A DNA stretch of 13,518 nt from assembly GCA_003136335.1 (NCBI GenBank), contig PLEA01000462.1:167-13684 (forward strand), given 5' to 3'. The stretch is from Acidobacteriaceae bacterium. Lineage in GTDB: Bacteria > Acidobacteriota > Terriglobia > Terriglobales > SbA1. The translations under genes were made by a program, and so were the position numbers. The stretch's first letter is position 1, and each line of letters begins with the position of its first letter. Shown here piece by piece: positions 1 to 7,558 of this stretch. A model generated the notes under the pieces. That model had not been told where the DNA came from. It saw only the letters and a program-made list of their open reading frames with translations, and made no database searches.

Positions 1-1223
1 AGATTCGGCAGAATCTTGCCGACAGTCCCGATGCGATGATTGACCGGCGTATTCAACGCGATCACCGGTGACGTTTCCGTGAGGCCATAGCCTTCGTGAA
101 TGCGGATGCCGACCGTGGCATACCACTCGGCCAGTTCGCGTCCCAGCGGCGCGCCGCCGGAGATGAAAGTCTCGACCCGCCCGCCCATGCCTTGCCGAAT
201 TTTCGAAAAGACGAGCTTGTTGGCGAGCTTCCAACTGCGCGACGTAGGAGTCCTCCCGGCAAGAATCTCAGGCTTATTGTGTTGTCCCACAGAGAGAGCC
301 CAATCATAGATGGCGCGCTTGGGCAGACCCTTGGCTTTCTGTTCCGCCTGCGCATAGATTTTTTCGTAAACCCGCGGCACCGCAACAAAAATGGACGGCT
401 GCACCTCTAACAGGCTCGCGGGCAGTTGGTCTAAGAAGGGGCAATAGGCCAGCGTCACGCCGTAATACAGCATGGCAAAATCCACGTGACGCGCCGTGAT
501 GTGGCAGAGCGGCAGAAACGAGATGCTAATTAGACCGGGCCGCATCTCGAATCCGGACAGCGAGCACTGAATGTTTGACGCGATGTTGCCGTGGGTCAGC
601 ATCGCTCCTTTGGAAGTGCCGGTCGTTCCGGAAGTGTAGACGATCGTGGCCAGATCATCGGGAGCAATGGAGCGCGCCCTGCCCTCCATCTCTGCGCCGA
701 GGTCCTCCGGCCCCTGCGCCGTAATCTGGCTCATGGTCACGCACTTGCCCGCGAACGGGACGAGATCCCCGTTGAACTCCAGCGCATCCATGACCACGAT
801 TTTTTCGATCTTCGTCTGCGGCAGAATCGACAGGACCTTGTGCAGTTGCTGGTCGGACGACAAAAAGATAGTCCGGCAGCCCGAGTCATTCAGGACGAAT
901 GCGGTCTGATCCGCGGTAAGCGTGGTGTAGAGCGGAACTGTGACCGCCCCGAGTAGCAGGCTGGCCATATCCGCCATGGGCCACTGGGGACGATTTTCGC
1001 TCAGCAGGGCGATGCGGTCCCCGGGTCGAACGCCCCAGGCATGCAGCGCGCGCGCCGTCCTGCCGACGCCTTGGCCAAACTCGCGGGACGTAACCGGCAG
1101 CCACTTCCCGGCCTCGCGGTATAGCATCATGCGATCAAGATTGCGTTCGACCGCGGCGAAGAAAATGTCGTTCAGAGTGGCGATGCTCATTCCGTCTTTC
1201 GGGGACCCGCTAACGGAGCTCAT
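1..1223 (-). CDS. Long-chain acyl-CoA synthetase (AMP-binding), C-terminus cut by window edge
   Basis: Adenylate-forming enzyme that would activate fatty acids to acyl-CoA via an acyl-AMP intermediate; cytoplasmic or membrane-associated. Reading the minus strand from the ATG at 1223 gives 407 codons with no stop up to the window edge. The ATP/AMP-binding P-loop YTSGTTGTSKG is at about residues 196-206. The motif YGLTETSP (about 379-386) follows FISGGAPLG (about 353-361), the usual order in this superfamily. Family members are usually around 600 residues, so roughly the last 200, including the C-terminal lid, lie outside the window. Start choice is uncertain: no good Shine-Dalgarno precedes 1223, and an in-frame ATG at 1190 with a weak GACGGA upstream would remove 11 residues. 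It is divergent from the peroxiredoxin gene, with a 152-base shared spacer. The FadD/FAA1-like long-chain class is inferred from overall similarity; chain length cannot be told from sequence. Confidence 0.9.
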   Translation of the reverse strand, partial: MSSVSGSPKDGMSIATLNDIFFAAVERNLDRMMLYREAGKWLPVTSREFGQGVGRTARALHAWGVRPGDRIALLSENRPQWPMADMASLLLGAVTVPLYTTLTADQTAFVLNDSGCRTIFLSSDQQLHKVLSILPQTKIEKIVVMDALEFNGDLVPFAGKCVTMSQITAQGPEDLGAEMEGRARSIAPDDLATIVYTSGTTGTSKGAMLTHGNIASNIQCSLSGFEMRPGLISISFLPLCHITARHVDFAMLYYGVTLAYCPFLDQLPASLLEVQPSIFVAVPRVYEKIYAQAEQKAKGLPKRAIYDWALSVGQHNKPEILAGRTPTSRSWKLANKLVFSKIRQGMGGRVETFISGGAPLGRELAEWYATVGIRIHEGYGLTETSPVIALNTPVNHRIGTVGKILPN

Positions 1224-1315
1224 GCTGCTTTGTCGCAACCGGCTCCGAACAGAACTTTACTGTTTCGCGCGCGGTTTGGGCAATCCGTAAGGTCATTCGA
1301 TTAGGTACTTCGGGG

Positions 1316-1345
1316 TTTACCTCCGGACCCAAGGCGGGGTATGCT
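1316..1345 (+). promoter_or_regulatory. Possible sigma-70-type promoter of the peroxiredoxin gene
   Basis: TTTACC (1316-1321) and TATGCT (1340-1345) are separated by 18 bases and lie about 30 bases upstream of the peroxiredoxin start. Both hexamers are imperfect, so this is only a candidate. A strong Shine-Dalgarno, GGGAGG at 1362-1367, sits 8 bases before the ATG at 1376. Confidence 0.35.
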
Positions 1346-1375
1346 GGGCTATCACCCCTGTGGGAGGGTTCAAGA

Positions 1376-1936
1376 ATGCAAAGAACACGCTTAGCGCTTT
1401 TGTTGGCGGGATTGCTTCTGGCAATGACCGCCGCGCTAACTATCGCGCAAACTAAGAAGGAGGATTCGAGAATGCCCAAGGTGGGTGACGTGGCGCCGGA
1501 CTTCAGTCTGAAGTACATCGACAGTAGCGGCGAGAAACAAGTGAAGTTGAGCGACTACCGCGGCAAGAAGAACGTCGTCTTGGCGTTCTACATCTTCGCC
1601 TTCACCGGTGGTTGAACGCAGCAAATGAAAAACTTCCAGCAGAATCTGAAAGCGCTGGAAGCAGCCGACACCCAGGTCCTGGGTGTGAGCATGGATAGTA
1701 CGTACGCCAATAAAGCCTTCGCCGACCAAATCGGAGTAACCTTCCCCCTGCTTAGCGATTGGGGCGGAAAAGTAACCCACGAGTACGGCATCTACAAAAA
1801 CGAATACCAGGCGGCACGCCGCATGAACTTGCTGATCGGAAAAGATGGAAAGATCATGGAAGAGCAGGTGGACAAAGACGCCATCGATCCCAAAAAGATC
1901 GTGGACACCTGCCAGCGTCCCAAGCTGAAAAATTAA
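1376..1936 (+). CDS. Exported peroxiredoxin, probable selenoprotein (UGA = Sec at 1613-1615)
   Basis: AhpC/TSA-type peroxiredoxin that would reduce hydroperoxides outside the cytoplasm. Read through the single in-frame TGA, the gene encodes 186 residues. Residues 1-24 form a signal peptide (basic start, Leu/Ala-rich core, ending near TIAQ). The fold runs from about residue 34 (VGDVAPDFSL), through a strand ending FAFTGG, to VLGVSMDS and FPLLSDWGG. The TGA is codon 80, in the context FTGG-U-TQQM, where homologues have the peroxidatic Cys of the TxxC motif. The usual Pro four residues before that Thr is Ile here. The only Cys is C179 near the C-terminus, a possible resolving residue. The frame stays open and family-like to the TAA at 1934-1936, and a perfect hairpin begins 17 bases after the TGA. 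A conventional caller would give two fragments (1376-1615 and 1625-1936). The alternative is a nonsense mutation of a Cys codon; no sel genes are in this window. Confidence 0.8.
1633..1661 (+). promoter_or_regulatory. Candidate bacterial SECIS hairpin
   Basis: CTTCCAGC (1633-1640) pairs perfectly with GCTGGAAG (1654-1661) around a 13-base loop, AGAATCTGAAAGC. The loop starts 26 bases after the TGA at 1613-1615 and has G as its second base. Bacterial SECIS elements are hairpins inside the coding region just downstream of the UGA, with a G near the start of the apical loop, so spacing and shape fit. Its role in binding SelB is inferred. Confidence 0.6.
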
Positions 1937-1955
1937 CCGCCGCGCAACAGCCCTC

Positions 1956-1987
1956 GTAGAGATGTAGCTTGCTTGCTACGTCTCTGC
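1956..1987. repeat. Imperfect palindromic intergenic repeat, copy 1
   Basis: Arms GTAGAGATGTAGC and GCTACGTCTCTGC are near inverse complements around a short centre. It lies 20 bases after the peroxiredoxin stop and is related to the copy at 2013-2040. There is no T-run after it, so it is not a convincing intrinsic terminator, though it could stabilise the transcript 3' end. It resembles the small dispersed palindromes common in acidobacterial intergenic DNA. Confidence 0.6.
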
Positions 1988-2012
1988 CCGCGGCATTCCA
2001 AACGATGGTGAG

Positions 2013-2040
2013 AGAGAGACGTTGCAAGCAACGTCTCTAC
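2013..2040. repeat. Palindromic intergenic repeat, copy 2
   Basis: AGAGACGTTGC (2015-2025) and GCAACGTCTCT (2028-2038) form a perfect 11-bp inverted repeat with a 2-base centre. It shares the AGAGA(C/T)G...GTCTCT ends with the copy at 1956-1987. The rest of this spacer, to 2166, shows no other structure or clear promoter. Confidence 0.65.
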
Positions 2041-2166
2041 AGCACAAGTCTGCCCCCACAAAGCACTTCCGTACTCGGGGAAACTAAACCATTTCTATTG
2101 TGTTTACAGGGATGTCGGTAACATCAACGACATACGGCATCCATTTCCGTCGGGGCGAACAAACAT

Positions 2167-4110
2167 ATGAACACGCGCAAGTTGTGGACCTGGATGGTGC
2201 TACTAGCGAGCTTTACTCTTGTCCTGCAAGTTTCCACTGAAGCGACAGCGCAGGATGACGCGCAAAATCAGAATCAAGATCAGAATCAAAGCCAAGATCA
2301 AGATCCTCCCGGCCGCGTAGCGCGCCTGAACTTCTCCGAAGGTTCGATCTCGTTTCGCCCGGCCGGCGAAGACGACTGGGTCTCCGGAGTTCCCACCCGC
2401 CCCATGGTCACCGGCGATGACCTGTGGGCCGACGAGGATTCCCGCGCCGAAGTACACATTGGTTCGACGGCGATCCGCCTGGGCGCAAAGACCGGAATTA
2501 CTTTCCTCAATCTCGATGACCATACCACGCAGATTCGCCTGGCGCAGGGATCGCTTATTCTGCGCGTGCGGCACGTCGACGACGATGATAACTATGAGAT
2601 CGATACACCGAACATCGCCTTCAGCCTGTTGCAGCCCGGCGAGTATCGCGTGGACGTGAGCGAGGATGGGAGCCAGTCCAGCACCACCGTTTGGCACGGT
2701 CGCGGCCGAGTTACGGGCGGAGGATTCACTTATACCGTGGTTGCGGATCAGTCCGCGACGTTCACCGGCAGCGATCACCTAGATTATGAGCTTGCCCAGG
2801 TTCCTGACCGCGATGATTTCGATACCTGGGCCTTCGAACGCGACGACAGCGAAGATCGCGCCGATTCGGCGAATTATGTTTCCCGGGAAATGACCGGCTA
2901 TGAAGATCTCGACGAATACGGCGACTGGAGTTATGTGGCCGGCTACGGCCCCTGCTGGCGGCCGCGCGCCGTCGTGTTCGGGTGGGCTCCTTACCGCTTC
3001 GGTCACTGGGTCTATGTTGGCCCGTGGGGCTGGACTTGGATCGAAGACGAGCCTTGGGGATTCGCTCCCTTCCACTACGGGCGCTGGGCGTTCGTAGGCA
3101 ACGGTTGGTTCTGGGTTCCTGGACCGGTCGTTGTCCGTCCGATCTGGGCGCCGGCGCTGGTGGCATTCGTGGGCGGCGGTCCGGGTTTCCGCTTCTCCGC
3201 CGGCGGTGGCGTGGGATGGTTCCCGCTCGCTCCGGGAGAAGTCTATCTCCCCGGATACCACGTGAGCCGCGCATACATAAACAAGGTGAACGTCACTAAT
3301 ACCACGGTGACCGTCACGAAAATCACGAGCGTGTATAACACGCAGATCGTCAGCAGAGGCACGAACGTCAATCACATCATGTATGTGAATCAGCGCGTGA
3401 CCAACGGCGTGACGGTCGTTTCGCACGGCTCGTTTGTGAATGCGCGGCCGGTCGCGCAAAACATGATGAAGGTTGATGCCAGGGAAATCGCCGCGGCGCC
3501 AATCACACACGTCGTGGCCGCTGAGCCAATCCGCGCGAGCGTGATTGGCGGTGGACGGCCTGCATCTGTCAGGCCGCCGGCCGCCGTCATCAGCCGCACG
3601 GTGGTCGCGGTCCGGACGCCTCCTCCGCCTCCGCACCCGATCGAGCAGCGGCAGGCGCAGGCTGGTGGACATTTGAACCAGCAGGCGGTGGTTCGTCCGG
3701 TCGGCGCCGCCCAGCCCGCTCAGATGAATGCAGGCGGCCGCCCGACGCCAACGCCCACCAAAGACGGCTTCCGGCCGTTCACTCAGCCCGACAGTGGCAA
3801 CAGTCAGGTACGGCAAATGCCGCAGACTCAGCCGCGGACCTACGAGCAGCAGGGAACTCCGGAGCCCGAGAATACGCCGCGGCAAGACAGCACCAATGCG
3901 CAGCCTGCCAACCGGCCGGCTTCGCAATCGACGCATCCGCTGGTTCGCCCCGCCCCGCCGGTGCAGGAGCGCAGCCCGCAGCAGGAACAGCAGCAAGAGC
4001 AGAAGTTCAATCAATGGCACCAGCAGCGGCCCGCTCCTCCACCAGCGCAGAAGGCGCCGTCACGGCCTTCCGAGCCGAAACAGGAGAAGCCGTCCAAGAA
4101 GGGTCGTTGA
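2167..4110 (+). CDS. Exported FecR-domain / DUF6600 protein (Pro/Gln-rich tail)
   Basis: Large envelope or secreted protein of unknown biochemical role, 647 residues. A signal peptide spans about residues 1-28 (cleavage near EATA/QDD). A short Asn/Gln/Asp repeat (about 32-46, units like NQNQDQ) links it to a FecR-like domain at about 49-202, with recognisable segments GRVARLNFSEGSISFR, MVTGDDLW and EVHIGSTAIRLG. The Trp/Tyr/Gly-rich region at about 248-362 fits DUF6600, with repeated short blocks such as FGWAPYRFGHW, DEPWGFAPFHYGRW and GNGWFWVPGPVV. A Thr/Val/Asn stretch follows. From about residue 480 onward the chain is Pro/Gln-rich and low complexity, ending in a basic Lys/Arg tail. No catalytic residues are recognised. 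It is a paralogue of the protein at 10725-13259. The Shine-Dalgarno is weak (GGGGCG about 10 bases upstream). It is a single gene followed by a terminator. FecR-like domains elsewhere sense ligands or act in anti-sigma regulation, but no sigma gene is adjacent. Confidence 0.88.
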   Translation: MNTRKLWTWMVLLASFTLVLQVSTEATAQDDAQNQNQDQNQSQDQDPPGRVARLNFSEGSISFRPAGEDDWVSGVPTRPMVTGDDLWADEDSRAEVHIGSTAIRLGAKTGITFLNLDDHTTQIRLAQGSLILRVRHVDDDDNYEIDTPNIAFSLLQPGEYRVDVSEDGSQSSTTVWHGRGRVTGGGFTYTVVADQSATFTGSDHLDYELAQVPDRDDFDTWAFERDDSEDRADSANYVSREMTGYEDLDEYGDWSYVAGYGPCWRPRAVVFGWAPYRFGHWVYVGPWGWTWIEDEPWGFAPFHYGRWAFVGNGWFWVPGPVVVRPIWAPALVAFVGGGPGFRFSAGGGVGWFPLAPGEVYLPGYHVSRAYINKVNVTNTTVTVTKITSVYNTQIVSRGTNVNHIMYVNQRVTNGVTVVSHGSFVNARPVAQNMMKVDAREIAAAPITHVVAAEPIRASVIGGGRPASVRPPAAVISRTVVAVRTPPPPPHPIEQRQAQAGGHLNQQAVVRPVGAAQPAQMNAGGRPTPTPTKDGFRPFTQPDSGNSQVRQMPQTQPRTYEQQGTPEPENTPRQDSTNAQPANRPASQSTHPLVRPAPPVQERSPQQEQQQEQKFNQWHQQRPAPPPAQKAPSRPSEPKQEKPSKKGR

Positions 4111-4177
4111 CGCTGACGGGCGGTTTGCGATGTGATAGGTTCGCATGAGATGCGCTTTCGGACAGACAACCAATGAC

Positions 4178-4220
4178 GGCGACGCCGGGAGAATAGCAAC
4201 CTCTCCCGGCGTCGTCTTTT
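4178..4220 (+). terminator. Strong intrinsic terminator after the first FecR-DUF6600 gene
   Basis: CGACGCCGGGAG (4180-4191) pairs perfectly with CTCCCGGCGTCG (4203-4214). One G-T and one G-C pair extend the stem, and TTTT follows (4217-4220). It lies 67 bases after the stop at 4110 and separates this gene from the two-component operon. Confidence 0.85.
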
Positions 4221-4246
4221 GTGGCCGAGTGCCTTATGCAACAAAG

Positions 4247-4288
4247 AGTGACCGCAGCAGAATGACCGAAGCAAAATGACCGAAGCCA
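4247..4288 (+). repeat. Three 14-base tandem repeats making overlapping mini-ORFs at the kinase start
   Basis: Units are AGTGACCGCAGCAG (4247-4260), AATGACCGAAGCAA (4261-4274) and AATGACCGAAGCCA (4275-4288). The 14-base period shifts frame each time. GTG at 4248 reads VTAAE then stops at TGA 4263-4265, overlapping ATG 4262. That ATG reads MTEAK then stops at TGA 4277-4279, overlapping the kinase ATG at 4276. The kinase itself also begins MTEAK. Translational coupling or expression tuning by copy number is inferred. Confidence 0.7.
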
Positions 4289-5607
4289 AGCGTCCCGCGA
4301 TTAACTGGATGGATGTTCTGTGGCTGGTGTTTCTCGCGGGACTAGCTCTCCTGCCGCCAGTGCAGGAGATCCACAAGCAGCTCATCCTGCTTGCCTTCGG
4401 CGTCCTCCAGTTGGGCGAGAGTTGGCTGGTGGCGCGAGTGCCAAGCCGCGGCCCGGCCTATCTGGTCCTGCTGAAGATTGGCCTGGCGACACTGCTGGTC
4501 GACCACACCGGTGAGCTGAGCATCAACAGCAGCTACTATCCGATTTACTACTTGCCCGTCGTCACCGCCGCGGAGTATTTCGGCCCTTGGGCCACGTTGC
4601 TATGGACGTCGCTGGCATCAGCGGCCTACTGTTCCTATCTTTATCCGGCGCTCCAGGAATATGAGATCACGGAAGAGAATTACGGACTGCTGGCAATCCG
4701 AATTCTGTTTTTCTTTCTCGCGGCCATGCTGGTGAATCGTTTTGTCGTCGAGAACCGCCGCCAGACCCAGCGCTATCAGGAACTGGCCGAGACTCTCGCC
4801 GAGACCAACCGCCGCCTGGAACAAGCCCAGGCCGAAGCGCGCCGTTCCGAGCGTCTGGCCGCGCTCGGCCAGCTGTCTGCGGGCCTCGCCCACGAGATCC
4901 GCAATCCCCTGGGAGTGATTAAAGGCTCGGCGGAGATGCTGACCCAGAAGCTCGCAGACTCCAATCCCTTGGCCACGGAACTGGCGGGATACATTTCGAC
5001 CGAAACCAACCGCCTCAGCGCGCTGGTCACGCGCTTCCTGGATTTCGCGCGCCCGTTGCACGCTGATCTCACAGCGCAAGACATCACCACCGTTCTCGAT
5101 CGCGCCTTGCGCGATGTTGCCCAGTTGTGGAAGGGTGCGCCGGTTCACGTAGAAAAAGAATATGAACCTAGTCTGCCGCTCGTTCCGCTGGATGAGAGTC
5201 TGTGCGAGCAGGCTTTCGTTAATATTATTCAGAACGGCTACGATGCCATGGCCGCCAACGGCGGCACATTGCGCGTCCACGTCAGGAAATCGTCGGCCGA
5301 GCGTCGCCACGGCGGCACTATTGACGGCGTCGACGTGCGAATTGAAGACACAGGACCGGGCATTCTGCCGGAGTTGCGGGAACAAATCTTTAACCCGTTC
5401 GTGACCACGAAGAAGAGCGGAGTCGGCTTGGGACTGTCCATCGTGTCGAAAATTATCGACGGACATCACGGTACGATCCGCATTGAAGCTCCTGGCAATC
5501 CCGCCGGCGAGGCGGCGCAAGGCTCCGGCGCCCATTTCGTGATATTCTTCCCCGCCGCCAGCGACGAGACCGTAGTGGGTGAGACTGCTCACCTGGTGAT
5601 CTCATGA
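4276..5607 (+). CDS. Membrane sensor histidine kinase (NtrB/ZraS-like class)
   Basis: Autophosphorylating sensor of a two-component system, 443 residues, in the cytoplasmic membrane. Residues about 12-155 hold several hydrophobic segments (around 12-28, 36-53, 61-75, 88-122, 136-155) with little extracytoplasmic sequence, so the signal is probably membrane-derived or small. No PAS domain is seen. A coiled-coil linker (about 158-196) leads to the HisKA H-box GLAHEIRNPLG with phosphoacceptor H206. The ATPase domain shows the N-box (FVNIIQNGYDAM, about 314-325), G1 box EDTGPGI (357-363), a NPFVTTK lid segment and G2 box GVGLGLSIV (382-390), so all catalytic boxes are intact. The response regulator gene follows after 28 bases, so the two are almost certainly cotranscribed. 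ATG 4276 is the first usable start in frame; its ribosome binding site is poor and lies within the tandem repeats. The signal sensed is unknown. Confidence 0.92.
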   Translation: MTEAKRPAINWMDVLWLVFLAGLALLPPVQEIHKQLILLAFGVLQLGESWLVARVPSRGPAYLVLLKIGLATLLVDHTGELSINSSYYPIYYLPVVTAAEYFGPWATLLWTSLASAAYCSYLYPALQEYEITEENYGLLAIRILFFFLAAMLVNRFVVENRRQTQRYQELAETLAETNRRLEQAQAEARRSERLAALGQLSAGLAHEIRNPLGVIKGSAEMLTQKLADSNPLATELAGYISTETNRLSALVTRFLDFARPLHADLTAQDITTVLDRALRDVAQLWKGAPVHVEKEYEPSLPLVPLDESLCEQAFVNIIQNGYDAMAANGGTLRVHVRKSSAERRHGGTIDGVDVRIEDTGPGILPELREQIFNPFVTTKKSGVGLGLSIVSKIIDGHHGTIRIEAPGNPAGEAAQGSGAHFVIFFPAASDETVVGETAHLVIS

Positions 5608-5635
5608 GAATCCCGGAATCGAGGAAGACGCGCGA

Positions 5636-7006
5636 ATGCCGACAATTTTGATTGTCGAGGATGAAGCCAAGATGCGCCGCCTGCTCGAGTTGAATCTCGG
5701 CGACGACGGATTTACCACACTCTCAGCCGAAGACGCCGAAACCGGCCTCAAGCTGCTGCGCGAAAATCCCGTCGATCTCATCTTGACCGATCTAAAACTT
5801 CCCGGCATGAACGGCCTGGAGTTTCTGCAAACCATTAAGCGCCAGAACGCGGCTCTGCCCGTCGTCGTGATGACTGCCTTCGGCAGTGTCGAGACTGCCG
5901 TCGAGGCCATGAAGGCCGGCGCCAGCGACTACGTCCTGAAACCGTTTTCGCTGACCGAGATGCGGATGGTGATCCACAAAGAACTGGACGTCCGCAATCT
6001 CCGCGAAGAGAACCGCTCGCTGCGCGAGGCCCTGGGCAAGCGCTATTCGTATCCCAACATTGTCGCCCGCAGTCCGAAGATGCAGGAGGTGCTGGCCACC
6101 GTGGAGCGCGTTGCCCCGACGAATTCGACCGTGCTCCTTGGGGGAGAGAGTGGCGTCGGCAAAGACTTGATCGCGCGCGCCATTCACGAAAAATCGCGGC
6201 GCGCCTCAGGTCCGTTCCTCAAGATCAACAGCACCGCCATCCCTGAGAATCTTCTGGAAAGCGAACTGTTCGGCTTCGAAAAGGGAGCGTTCACCGGCGC
6301 GGTCGCCAGCAAACCTGGCAAGTTCGAACTTGCGGATAAAGGAACACTCTTCCTCGACGAGATCGGCGACGTGCCGCCTCTAACGCAGGTAAAATTGTTG
6401 CGCGTGCTGCAGGAGCGCGAGTTCGAACGCCTCGGCGGAACGCGCACGGTGAAGGTCGACGTGCGCCTGATCGCAGCCACCAACAAGGATCTACGTCAAG
6501 CGCTCGAGCAAGGTACCTTCCGCGAAGATCTCTATTACCGCTTGAATGTCGTGCCCATCGACATTGCGCCCTTGCGCGAGCGGAGAGACGATATCTCCGA
6601 TCTCGTCAACCTGTTCATCTCGCGCTTCACCGGAGAATCCGGTAAGCCGGTAGAAGACATCACGCCTGAGGCGATGCAGATTCTCGTGAATTATCACTGG
6701 CCCGGAAATGTCCGCGAGTTGCAGAACATTGTGGAGCGCGCCTGCGCTCTGGCGAAAGGCAGCGTGCTCGGCCCCTCCGACATCCACCTCGACGTGCGCC
6801 CGTCCAAGGCGGCCAATAGCCCCGGCGGATTTCTTCCCGAGGGCATGACGCTGGAACAGTGGGAAGATGAAATGGTTCAGGAAGCCCTGCGCCGCGCCAA
6901 TGGCAACAAGAGTCAGGCCGCGCGCCTGCTGGGGCTCTCGCGCAATGCGCTTCGCTACCGCCTCTCGAAAATCGGCATCACCGACGAGAGTGAGAAAGAG
7001 GGGTAG
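5636..7006 (+). CDS. NtrC-family sigma-54-dependent response regulator
   Basis: Transcription activator of 456 residues, cognate to the upstream kinase. Receiver domain 1-115: acidic pocket E8/D9, phosphoacceptor D52, conserved T80 and K102. Central AAA+ domain (about 143-375): Walker A GESGVGKD (170-177), the sigma-54 contact loop GAFTGA (217-222), Walker B LFLDEIGD (238-245) and the arginine-finger region [11 protein letters not shown] (295-305). The C-terminal Fis-type helix-turn-helix at about 413-445 contains [20 protein letters not shown]. The intact GAFTGA means it should activate sigma-54 RNA polymerase by ATP hydrolysis from an upstream enhancer. Shine-Dalgarno GAGGA (5621-5625) precedes the ATG by 10 bases. 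The target is unknown, but a sigma-54-type promoter lies in this window at 10639-10655. All key residues are present and length is normal. Confidence 0.95.
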   Translation: MPTILIVEDEAKMRRLLELNLGDDGFTTLSAEDAETGLKLLRENPVDLILTDLKLPGMNGLEFLQTIKRQNAALPVVVMTAFGSVETAVEAMKAGASDYVLKPFSLTEMRMVIHKELDVRNLREENRSLREALGKRYSYPNIVARSPKMQEVLATVERVAPTNSTVLLGGESGVGKDLIARAIHEKSRRASGPFLKINSTAIPENLLESELFGFEKGAFTGAVASKPGKFELADKGTLFLDEIGDVPPLTQVKLLRVLQEREFERLGGTRTVKVDVRLIAATNKDLRQALEQGTFREDLYYRLNVVPIDIAPLRERRDDISDLVNLFISRFTGESGKPVEDITPEAMQILVNYHWPGNVRELQNIVERACALAKGSVLGPSDIHLDVRPSKAANSPGGFLPEGMTLEQWEDEMVQEALRRANGNKSQAARLLGLSRNALRYRLSKIGITDESEKEG

Positions 7007-7117
7007 GAATGGAGCTTCAGAGCGAGAAACGAAGCGGGACACCTAGGATAGAACCCAATAGAGAAGCCATTACTGCCGCCGCTAACAATAAAAACCTCCA
7101 TAAGCGCCGTTACCGGC

Positions 7118-7447
7118 TTGCGAAATTTAGCTCCGATCAGCTTGCAGCCGCTGCCACGGAGCTTGATTTGCTTGGTCGTATCGTTGGTTCCGATAGAGTT
7201 GATGGTACTTCGCCCTTTGGAGATGGCAGTGATGAAACGGTTGCTGTGTCTGTGCTACTTCGCATTGAGAAATCAGCCTAATCTGGGCCGCGTGGGAGCG
7301 GAAGCCGGAATCCGCGAATTGGTGATTGGAGGAACTCCGTACGTTGTGCTGTACTCGGTGAAGAGAACGCAGGTCACGATCAGCACGATTTGGCACGGAG
7401 CACAGTCAAGAAAAACCTTGGGCACGAGCGGCGGGAAGGCGAAGTGA
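7118..7447 (+). pseudogene. Decayed ParE/RelE-like toxin remnant
   Basis: The C-terminal half of the plus-strand frame over 7118-7447 looks like a ParE/RelE-family toxin: NLGRVG, then GIRELVIGGTPYVVLYSV and a terminal segment with WHGAQ (7307-7405). In intact toxins this follows a helical N-terminal half. Here the upstream residues in the same frame are poor. A plausible N-terminal piece (DQLAAAATELDLLGRIV, about 7138-7188) lies in another frame, suggesting a frameshift near 7200. No Shine-Dalgarno or antitoxin gene is evident next to it. It is probably a relic in the 552-base gap between the response regulator and the deacetylase. The rest of the gap holds only a short inverted repeat, CACCAAC/GTTGGTG (7511-7532). 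Moderate to low certainty, since the family call rests on about 45 residues. Confidence 0.45.
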
Positions 7448-7558
7448 TCCATGCGAGGTTGTCGCAATCTTGGGAATTGCGCATACGCTCGCGCCGGTAA
7501 AGAAGTCCTCCACCAACCGCCGGGCGTTGGTGCGTCCGGTGTGGTCTACTAGTCAGCC

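Noticed and set aside
1613..1615. Whole-genome recoding of TGA (for example to Trp)
   Set aside because: TGA serves as a normal stop elsewhere in the window (kinase at 5605-5607, first FecR-DUF6600 gene at 4108-4110).
1625..1936. Independent 103-codon gene starting at ATG 1625
   Set aside because: It is the C-terminal half of the peroxiredoxin; it lacks its own Shine-Dalgarno and begins mid-domain four codons after the TGA.
2779..4020. 413-codon open frame on the minus strand
   Set aside because: It is antisense to the FecR-DUF6600 gene, Arg/His-rich and low complexity, matches no family, and is explained by GC-rich codon bias of the sense gene.
4618..5592. 324-codon minus-strand open frame
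   Set aside because: It is fully antisense to the histidine kinase, whose catalytic motifs are clear.
7009..7281. 90-codon plus-strand frame right after the response regulator, with GGGGTAGGA before ATG
   Set aside because: The product matches nothing I recognise and overlaps the toxin remnant in another frame; the apparent ribosome binding site is the end of the regulator gene.
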